A stretch of DNA of 22,460 nt from an uncultured Collinsella sp. (GTDB lineage: Bacteria > Actinomycetota > Coriobacteriia > Coriobacteriales > Coriobacteriaceae). Of the stretch, positions 6,856 through 12,665 are shown piece after piece. The notes under the pieces were generated by a model. The model saw only the letters and a list, made by a program, of their open reading frames with translations. It had not been told where the DNA came from and did not search any database. The stretch is from assembly GCA_902464035.1 (NCBI GenBank), contig CABQHT010000032.1, forward strand, positions 1 through 22,460, in the 5' to 3' direction. Position 1 is the first letter of the stretch. Each line of letters begins with the position of its first letter. The translations under genes and the position numbers were made by a program.

Positions 6856-8682
6856 ATGGCAAAGGGACCAAAAAAGGAAGGCGGCGGCATCGGCGAGCTA
6901 CTTGCATATGCCGGTGACCGTAAATTCCTAACGTATTTGGGCATGGCCCTCTCGGCGTTCTCGCAGCTGTTGAGCTTTGGCCCGTACGTGTGCGTCTGGC
7001 TTGTTGCGCGAGACCTGATCGCTGTGGCGCCTAACTGGAGCGAGGCCGCCGACATCGCGATGTATGGTTGGTGGGCTGTCGGTTTTGCCCTGGCAAGCAT
7101 CGTGGTTTATTTCGTGGGACTCATGTGCACGCACCTGTCCGCGTTTCGCTGCGCATCCAATATCCGCAAGACCACGAGCGAGCATCTGCTTAAGCTGCCG
7201 CTCGGCTACTTTGACACGCACGCCACCGGTGAGCTGCGCCGTATCGTAGACGGATGCGCCGCCTCCACCGAGACCCTGCTCGCGCACATGCTGCCCGATA
7301 TCGCCGGCGCCACCGCCATGGTCGTGGGCCTGCTCGTGCTGCTTTTCGCCCTCGATTGGCGTTTGGGCGCGGCATGCTTAATCTCGGTCGTCGTTTCGTT
7401 TTGCGCCATGGCCACCATGATGAGTGGCAAGGGCGCCGAGTTTATGAAGGCCTACATGGGCGCGCTGGTCAAGATGAACAAGACCGGCACCGAATACGTA
7501 CGCGGCATCCCCGTGGTCAAGGTATTCCAGCAGACGGTCTACTCCTTTAAGGCTTTCCACGATGCGATCGCCGAATACGCCGACATGGCGCAAAACTATG
7601 CGGGTACGTTTTGCCGAGGTCCGCAGGTGCTCAACCTTACCGCGCTCAACGGCCTTGTGGCATTCCTGCTGCCCGTGGCGTTGCTGTTGGCACCGGGCGA
7701 GACGGACTTCGCGCATTTTATGGCAAACTTCACGTTTTACGCGATCTTTTCGGCCGTGGTGCCGACGGCCATGACCAAGCTCATGTTTGTGGGCGAGGCC
7801 TCTCAGATGAGTGCCGATTCGCTGGCTCGTATTCGAAGCGTCATGGATTCCAAGCAGCTCTCCGTGCCCGCCCAACCCAAGCACCCTGCCGGCGGCGACG
7901 TGCGATTTGAGGACGTGAGCTTTACGTACGAGGGTGCCGAAGCACCTGCCGTCGATCATGTGAGCTTTAGCGTTCCCGCAGGCAGCACCCTTGCGTTGGT
8001 TGGTCCCTCGGGCGGCGGTAAGTCGACCTGCGCAAGCCTGATCCCGCGTTTTTGGGATGTTTGTTCGGGTCGTGTGCTCGTGGGCGGCGTAGACGTTCGC
8101 GACATGGATCCGCACGAGCTCATGGACCAGGTCGCCTTCGTGTTCCAGACCAACCAGCTGTTCCGGCAGACACTTGCCGATAACGTGCGTGCCTCAAAAC
8201 CTGCAGCAACTGATGACGAGGTGCGTGCGGCCCTCTCCGCGGCCCAGTGCGACGACATTGTGGCCAAGCTCCCACAGGGCATCAAGACCATGCTCGGCGC
8301 CGGCGGGGCGTATCTTTCGGGCGGCGAGGTCCAGCGCGTGGCGCTCGCCCGCGCAATTCTTAAGGATGCGCCCATCGTGGTGCTCGACGAGGCCACGGCG
8401 TTTGCCGATCCCGAGAACGAGGCGCTCATCCAGCGCGCCTTTAGCAAGCTGGCGGCGGGTCGCACGGTCATTATGATTGCGCACCGACTCTCGACTGTAG
8501 TGGGCGCAGACCAAATCGTGGTGCTCAACCAGGGCAGCGTACAGGAGTCGGGTACCCATGCCGAGTTGCTGTCCCAAGAGGGTCTGTATGCCAAGATGTG
8601 GGCCGAATACGAACAGGCCGCGAGCTGGAAAATCACTGCAGCGACCGCGGATGCCGCCGTCACGAAGGGAGGCGAGGCCTAA
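6856..8682 (+). CDS. ABC transporter half-molecule (exporter fold: membrane + ATPase), first of pair
   Basis: A 608-residue protein. About residues 25-320 form the six-helix membrane domain (clear helices near 25-50, 68-92, 146-167 and 169-190), and 365-590 the ATPase. Walker A is GPSGGGKST (G383-T391), the ABC signature LSGGE at 487-491, Walker B ends in D511 with catalytic E512, and the H-loop is in IAHRLST. The D-loop reads AFAD instead of the usual ASLD seen in its partner. The segment GTEYVRGIPVVKVF resembles the siderophore-importing members of this fold (YbtP/Q, IrtA/B), which import despite their exporter architecture. The ATG at 6856 has AGAAAGGA at 6843-6850; the in-frame ATG at 6793 lacks an RBS. 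The stop abuts the next ATG, so the two halves are co-translated and very likely form a heterodimer. Substrate is not provable from sequence; multidrug export is the alternative. Confidence 0.92.
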   Translation: MAKGPKKEGGGIGELLAYAGDRKFLTYLGMALSAFSQLLSFGPYVCVWLVARDLIAVAPNWSEAADIAMYGWWAVGFALASIVVYFVGLMCTHLSAFRCASNIRKTTSEHLLKLPLGYFDTHATGELRRIVDGCAASTETLLAHMLPDIAGATAMVVGLLVLLFALDWRLGAACLISVVVSFCAMATMMSGKGAEFMKAYMGALVKMNKTGTEYVRGIPVVKVFQQTVYSFKAFHDAIAEYADMAQNYAGTFCRGPQVLNLTALNGLVAFLLPVALLLAPGETDFAHFMANFTFYAIFSAVVPTAMTKLMFVGEASQMSADSLARIRSVMDSKQLSVPAQPKHPAGGDVRFEDVSFTYEGAEAPAVDHVSFSVPAGSTLALVGPSGGGKSTCASLIPRFWDVCSGRVLVGGVDVRDMDPHELMDQVAFVFQTNQLFRQTLADNVRASKPAATDDEVRAALSAAQCDDIVAKLPQGIKTMLGAGGAYLSGGEVQRVALARAILKDAPIVVLDEATAFADPENEALIQRAFSKLAAGRTVIMIAHRLSTVVGADQIVVLNQGSVQESGTHAELLSQEGLYAKMWAEYEQAASWKITAATADAAVTKGGEA

Positions 8683-10440
8683 ATGTTCGCCTCATTCCAA
8701 AAGAAGTATTTCCTATCCGATAAAGGCGTCGCCGGCGTAAAACGCGGCATTTTCTGGACCACGCTTACCAATCTTATTTCCATGACCGGCATGGGCTTTT
8801 TGTTCCTGGTCATGGCCGGCTTTGTCGAACATCTCGCACATGGGGCCGACCTGCCGGATGCACTGCCCATCGTGGGTGGTCTCGTTATCTTCTTTGTGCT
8901 GCTCTTTGCCTCTAACTGGCAGCAGTACTACTACACGTACTGCATCTTTTACGAGGAGTGCGGCAAGCAGCGCATGGAAATCGCCGAGCGCCTGCGCAAA
9001 CTGCCGTTGTCGTTTTTTGGCCGCCGCGATCTGGCCGATTTAACCGAGACCATCATGGGCGACGTCCAGGCCATGGAGCATGCCTACAGCCATGTGCTGG
9101 GAGAGCTCTGGGGTGCCATCATTGCAAGCGCGATCGTATTTGTGTCGTCGCTGTTCTTTTGCTGGCAGCTGGCGATCGCGGCGTTTTGGAGCGTGCCCGT
9201 GGCCTTTGCCGTGCTGTATCTAACGCGCGGTCCCATGACCCCGGTGTTCGACCGCGTGCGCGCCGAGAAGGTCAAGGTCACCGAGGCGATCCAGGAGACG
9301 CTCGACTGCGTGCGCGAAATCCGCGCCACCAACCAGGAGGCCCATTATCTTGAGGGGCTCAACGCCGTGATCGATGCCGAGGAGCGCGAGACCACCAGAG
9401 GCGAGCTCGCTAACGGACTTTTGGTCAACTCCGCTTTTGCCATCCTGCGCTTGGGGATTGCCACCACGTTGGTCACGGGCGCCGAGATGGTCGCCTCCGG
9501 CCAGGTCGACTTTTTGGTGATGTTTGCCTTCCTGCTTATGGTGAGCCGCATCTATGCGCCCTTTGATCAGGCGCTGATGCTGATGTCCGAGCTGTTTGCC
9601 GCCGAGTCGTCTGCCAAGCGCATGCGTTCCATCATGGAAGAGCCTGTAGCGCGGGGCAGCGAGAAATTTGAGCCCGTGGGCCACGATGTGGTGTTCGATC
9701 ACGTGGCGTTTGGCTATGGTGCGGGCGAGGACGGCCGCGCCGGCGAGAAAGTTCTTACCGATGTGAGCTTTACCGCCAAGGAAGGCGAAGTTACGGCGCT
9801 GGTTGGTCCTTCGGGTTCCGGTAAGTCTACGGTGAGCCGCCTGGCCGCGCGCTTTTGGGACGCCACCGAAGGCGCGGTCACCGTGGGTGGCGTGGATGTC
9901 GCGAGCGTTGATCCCGAGGTGCTGCTGCGCGACTACGCCATTGTGTTCCAAGACGTGCTGCTCTTTGACGACACGGTGATGGGAAACATTCGCCTCGGGC
10001 GTCGTGATGCCACCGATGAGGAGGTGCTTGCGGCTGCGCGTGCCGCCAACTGCGACGAGTTTGTGAGCCGCATGCCGCAGGGCTATGACACCATGATCGG
10101 CGAGAACGGCTCCAAGCTGTCCGGCGGAGAGCGCCAGCGCATCTCCATCGCCCGCGCGCTGCTCAAAGATGCGCCGATCGTGTTGCTGGACGAGGCGACG
10201 GCGAGCTTGGATGTGGAGAACGAGACCGTGGTGCAGCAGGCGCTCTCCCGCCTGCTCGCGGGCAAGACGGTTATCGTGATCGCCCACCGTATGCGCACGG
10301 TGGAAAACGCCGACAAGATCGTTGTGCTCAAGGATGGCGTAGTAGCCGAGCAGGGCGCTCCGGCGCAACTCAAGGCGGCAGGTGGAGAATTCGCCCGTAT
10401 GGTCGCGCTGCAAAAGGAAGCAGCAGCCTGGCAGCTGTAG
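8683..10440 (+). CDS. ABC transporter half-molecule (exporter fold: membrane + ATPase), second of pair
   Basis: A 585-residue partner of the preceding protein, starting at the base after its stop codon, with the RBS GGGAGG in the end of the upstream gene. Residues about 20-310 are the membrane domain; 335-570 the ATPase, with Walker A GPSGSGKST (G375-T383), signature LSGGERQR (479-486), Walker B D503-E504 and a canonical ASLD D-loop. Both ATP sites of the heterodimer therefore look complete, apart from the unusual AFAD D-loop in the first subunit. Together with the divergent AraC-family gene this makes a regulator-plus-two-half-transporters unit as in ybtA/ybtPQ. No siderophore synthesis genes are present, so if it does import a siderophore it is likely one produced by others. 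Confidence 0.92.
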   Translation: MFASFQKKYFLSDKGVAGVKRGIFWTTLTNLISMTGMGFLFLVMAGFVEHLAHGADLPDALPIVGGLVIFFVLLFASNWQQYYYTYCIFYEECGKQRMEIAERLRKLPLSFFGRRDLADLTETIMGDVQAMEHAYSHVLGELWGAIIASAIVFVSSLFFCWQLAIAAFWSVPVAFAVLYLTRGPMTPVFDRVRAEKVKVTEAIQETLDCVREIRATNQEAHYLEGLNAVIDAEERETTRGELANGLLVNSAFAILRLGIATTLVTGAEMVASGQVDFLVMFAFLLMVSRIYAPFDQALMLMSELFAAESSAKRMRSIMEEPVARGSEKFEPVGHDVVFDHVAFGYGAGEDGRAGEKVLTDVSFTAKEGEVTALVGPSGSGKSTVSRLAARFWDATEGAVTVGGVDVASVDPEVLLRDYAIVFQDVLLFDDTVMGNIRLGRRDATDEEVLAAARAANCDEFVSRMPQGYDTMIGENGSKLSGGERQRISIARALLKDAPIVLLDEATASLDVENETVVQQALSRLLAGKTVIVIAHRMRTVENADKIVVLKDGVVAEQGAPAQLKAAGGEFARMVALQKEAAAWQL

Positions 10441-10443
10441 GAC

Positions 10444-10472
10444 TGTGGCAAAGGGACTGTCCCTCTGTCACA
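10444..10472. repeat. REP-like imperfect palindrome (AAGGGAC/GTCCCT) before the ATPase gene
   Basis: TGTGGCAAAGGGAC (10444-10457) pairs with GTCCCTCTGTCACA (10459-10472) with two mismatches. It begins three bases after the ABC gene's stop and may end that transcript. Its GGGAC/GTCCC core resembles the hairpin at 11946-11980 that sits at the other end of the next gene. Confidence 0.6.
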
Positions 10473-10510
10473 CTTCATTGTATATGATGAAAATGTAACA
10501 AAACTGCCTT

Positions 10511-10589
10511 AAAACTTCCGTAAATGTGATAAATATCACGTTTTACCCAGGGTAAAATGTGAGAAATCTCACATTTACGGAAGTTTTTT
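10511..10589. promoter_or_regulatory. Nested palindrome with T run directly upstream of the ATPase gene
   Basis: Outer arms of 19 bp are perfect: AAAACTTCCGTAAATGTGA (10511-10529) and its complement at 10569-10587, followed by TTTTTT (10584-10589). The inner part continues the symmetry around the centre CCCAGGG: GTGATAAATATCAC on the left and GTGAGAAATCTCAC on the right are themselves small palindromes, and TTTTACCC/GGGTAAAA flank the centre. The RBS of the ATPase gene follows at once (10592). It can act as a terminator of upstream transcription, as an operator with several binding sites, or as a structure limiting expression. Confidence 0.75.
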
Positions 10590-10603
10590 GCGGGAGGTCG
10601 GTC

Positions 10604-11953
10604 ATGCAGCGGGATATCATCGCCAAGCTTAATGCTTGGAAGGCGTCGGAGTATCGTAAGCCGCTCATCCTTAAAGGAGCGCGTCAGGTTGGAAAGACGT
10701 GGGCGCTCAAGGAGTTCGGCCGCGCCTCGTATCGCAACTGCGTATACCTGACGCTGGAGGAGCCATCTCCCGGGGTTCAAAGCGAATATGCGCAGTTTTT
10801 CGAGGGCACGCGTGATCCGCGGCGCATTATTTCAAATCTATCCTTGGCGTTTGGCCAGCCCATCGATCCTGGCGAGACGTTGCTTATTGTTGACGAGATC
10901 CAGGACTGCCCCTCTGCAGTTGGTGCTCTCAAGTATTTTTGCGATGAGGCCCCCGAATATCACGTTGCGTGCGCAGGGTCTTTGCTGGGTGTTCGCTTGT
11001 CCCGCGAGACGAGTGCCTTTCCGGTGGGAAAGGTCGAGTTCATGGAGATGCACCCCATGAGCTTTTCTGAGTTTTTAAAGGCCGAAGGCGCCTCAAACTA
11101 TGATGCGTATCTTGGCGGTCTGGATCAGATCGAGGCGGTACCGGATTTCTTTCATGTCAGACTCGTCGAGCACCTTCGCCGCTATTTTGCATGCGGTGGC
11201 ATGCCGGAAGCTCTTGGTCGGTGGGTCGAAACGGGTGACATTGCTCAGGTTGATAAAGTGTTATCCGACCTCTTGGATTCCTATGAGCGTGATTTTGCCA
11301 AGCACGGTGGTCGTGCACAGTTCGCTAAGCTTTCGCAAATTTGGAACTCAATTCCAACGCAGCTGGCGCGCGAGAATAAAAAGTTTGTTTGGGGTGCGGT
11401 TCGCGAGGGGGCTCGTGCCCGCGAATATGAGGACGCTCTGGAATGGCTCGCCGATGCCGGTCTGATCACGTCGGCGCGACTTAATACCGGCGGCGGAATA
11501 CCGCTCTCGGCCTACGATGATCTCAAGGCCTTTAAGGTCTACTGTCTTGATGTTGGCTTGCTGCGCCGTATGGCAAAGCTCGATGCTTCGGCATTCGCCA
11601 TCTCGGACGCGATTTTTTCTGAGTTCAAAGGCTCGTTTGCCGAGAACTATGTGCTTCAGGCGTTGCTTCCGCAGCTGGATGCCGCTCCGCGCTATTGGAC
11701 TAACGAGAAACCAAGGCACGAGGTCGATTTTTTGATCCAAGTTGGAAACGATATCGTTCCCGTTGAGGTCAAATCGGGAGAGGTCGTTCATTCCAAGAGT
11801 TTGAAATACTATGCCGACAAACATGCGGAGACGACCCCGTTGAGAGTCCGTTACTCCCTTAAGAATCTGAGGCTTGACGATGGGGTGTTCAATATTCCAC
11901 TGTATTTGGCCGACCGATCCGTTCCTCTTATCAAGAAAGCGCTCGCAATGTGA
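10604..11953 (+). CDS. AAA_14 / DUF4143 family ATPase with PD-(D/E)XK-like C-terminus
   Basis: A 449-residue protein of a widespread but poorly understood ATPase family. The N-terminal AAA domain has Walker A GARQVGKT (G25-T32) and Walker B LLIVDEIQD (D97-E98). The C-terminal DUF4143 part includes ENYVLQALLP and a nuclease-like core, VDF (D375) ... VEVKSG (E388, K390), which fits a PD-(D/E)XK active site D-x12-E-x-K. The ATG at 10604 has GGGAGG at 10592-10597. It is flanked by REP-like hairpins, the right-hand one overlapping its own stop codon, and is preceded by a large nested palindrome. By eye its codon use is less G/C-biased at third positions than the gat or ribosomal genes, suggesting acquisition. 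The biological role of this family is not established; it does not belong functionally with the ABC genes before it. Confidence 0.9.
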   Translation: MQRDIIAKLNAWKASEYRKPLILKGARQVGKTWALKEFGRASYRNCVYLTLEEPSPGVQSEYAQFFEGTRDPRRIISNLSLAFGQPIDPGETLLIVDEIQDCPSAVGALKYFCDEAPEYHVACAGSLLGVRLSRETSAFPVGKVEFMEMHPMSFSEFLKAEGASNYDAYLGGLDQIEAVPDFFHVRLVEHLRRYFACGGMPEALGRWVETGDIAQVDKVLSDLLDSYERDFAKHGGRAQFAKLSQIWNSIPTQLARENKKFVWGAVREGARAREYEDALEWLADAGLITSARLNTGGGIPLSAYDDLKAFKVYCLDVGLLRRMAKLDASAFAISDAIFSEFKGSFAENYVLQALLPQLDAAPRYWTNEKPRHEVDFLIQVGNDIVPVEVKSGEVVHSKSLKYYADKHAETTPLRVRYSLKNLRLDDGVFNIPLYLADRSVPLIKKALAM

Positions 11954-11980
11954 TAAAGGGACCGTCTCTTTACCGCATTG
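11946..11980. repeat. REP-like hairpin overlapping the ATPase stop codon
   Basis: CAATGTGATAAAGGGAC (11946-11962) pairs with GTCTCTTTACCGCATTG (11964-11980) at 14 of 17 positions. The stop codon TGA (11951-11953) lies inside the left arm. The GGGAC-C-GTCTC centre is related to the hairpin at 10444-10472. Confidence 0.6.
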
Positions 11981-12038
11981 CAGGGCAGTGGAAATCGAAG
12001 GTGAATGGTTTTCCGGGAAGTGAACGACCTTATTTGGA

Positions 12039-12134
12039 CCCCCGAAGCATCGACACTTTTTGGTCTCGCTTTCCTGCGGTTTTGTCGAGTTTTTCCTGCG
12101 GTTTTGCTGGCGAAAAATGCGGATGCTTCGGGGG
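12039..12134. repeat. Inverted repeat element B (13-bp perfect arms)
   Basis: CCCCCGAAGCATC (12039-12051) and GATGCTTCGGGGG (12122-12134) are perfect complements separated by 70 bp. The interior carries a 15-bp direct repeat TTTCCTGCGGTTTTG (12070-12084 and 12092-12106), then TTTTGCTGGCGAAAAA. The latter resembles the centre of element A (1815-1827), so the two are probably related. The gene-free stretch 11954-12401 consists of the preceding REP-like hairpin, this element, a possible reading-frame remnant, and the leader of the next operon. Confidence 0.65.
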
Positions 12135-12149
12135 CCTGATTTTACTCGT

Positions 12150-12284
12150 TTACTTCTCAGGAAAGTAATAGACCTCGATCAGTGGGGCGGAGGAGGGGAA
12201 TTCTCTGATGCCACGGATGTGTGTCGCGACGAGTGGTTTGTCGTAAGCCGGAGATTTCCCGACTATAAATTTCCAAAAAGTTAG
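12150..12284 (-). pseudogene. Possible C-terminal gene remnant
   Basis: On the reverse strand an open stretch of about 44 codons with no usable start ends at a TAA (plus-strand TTA at 12150-12152). It reads ...FIVGKSPAYDKPLVATHI and on to a plausible end LIEVYYFPEK. There is no RBS or start, so it is at most the tail of a lost gene. It may be chance. Confidence 0.2.
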
Positions 12285-12352
12285 TTATGGCTGACCATAA
12301 TTGTTGGATAAACTATTTTTCGATAGTGTGCTCGAGCAAGTTTGGTAACTCG

Positions 12353-12385
12353 GGTGCTGAGGCACCGTGCCGCGTCCAATGCGGC
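12353..12385 (+). promoter_or_regulatory. Leader hairpins before the metal-ATPase operon
   Basis: Two small hairpins, GGTGC-TGAG-GCACC (12353-12366) and GCCGC-GTCCAAT-GCGGC (12369-12385), immediately precede the RBS (12388-12394). TTGTTG (12301-12306) and TAGTGT 17 bp downstream are a weak candidate promoter. I could not match the leader to a known metal riboswitch. Confidence 0.4.
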
Positions 12386-12401
12386 AAAAGGGAGAGACAT
12401 C

Positions 12402-12647
12402 ATGAAGAAGTCCACGTTCAACACCCTGCTTGTTGGTGGCGGTTTTCTGCTTGGCACGGCCGGCATCAAGCTGCTCACCAGCGCTCCGGTAAAGAATGCC
12501 TGCGTGCAGGGCATTGCGTGCGGCATGCGCATCAAGAACGGCTACCAGGACATGGTCGAGCAGGCCAAGGCTAATGTCGACGACATGGTTGCCGAGGCTG
12601 TTTACATCACCCAGAGCGAGGCCGCTGCTGACGAGGCAGCCGAGTAA
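12402..12647 (+). CDS. Small one-TM protein partnered with a P-type metal ATPase (DUF6110/PacL-like)
   Basis: An 81-residue protein. Residues about 8-27 (LLVGGGFLLGTAGIKLLTS) are a glycine-rich membrane segment, followed by VKNACVQGIACGMRIKNGYQDMVEQ with cysteines C33 and C39, and an acidic alanine-rich tail. Short proteins of this design encoded directly before P1B ATPases are known: in mycobacteria the DUF1490 proteins PacL1-3 sit before ctpC, ctpG and ctpV and act as membrane scaffolds and metal chaperones; similar clostridial/actinobacterial proteins are annotated DUF6110. Unlike PacL1, there is no histidine-rich metal-binding C-terminus here; the glutamate/aspartate tail or the two cysteines would have to serve. 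ATG 12402 follows AAGGGAG with good spacing, and the gap to the ATPase gene is only 18 bp. Family assignment is by memory of pattern, so moderately sure. Confidence 0.75.
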   Translation: MKKSTFNTLLVGGGFLLGTAGIKLLTSAPVKNACVQGIACGMRIKNGYQDMVEQAKANVDDMVAEAVYITQSEAAADEAAE

Positions 12648-12665
12648 CGCTCCCAGGCACAAACT

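Noticed and set aside
12353..12385. NiCo (czcD) or yybP-ykoY metal riboswitch before the metal ATPase
   Set aside because: Only two small hairpins are present; the conserved junction sequences of those riboswitches are missing.
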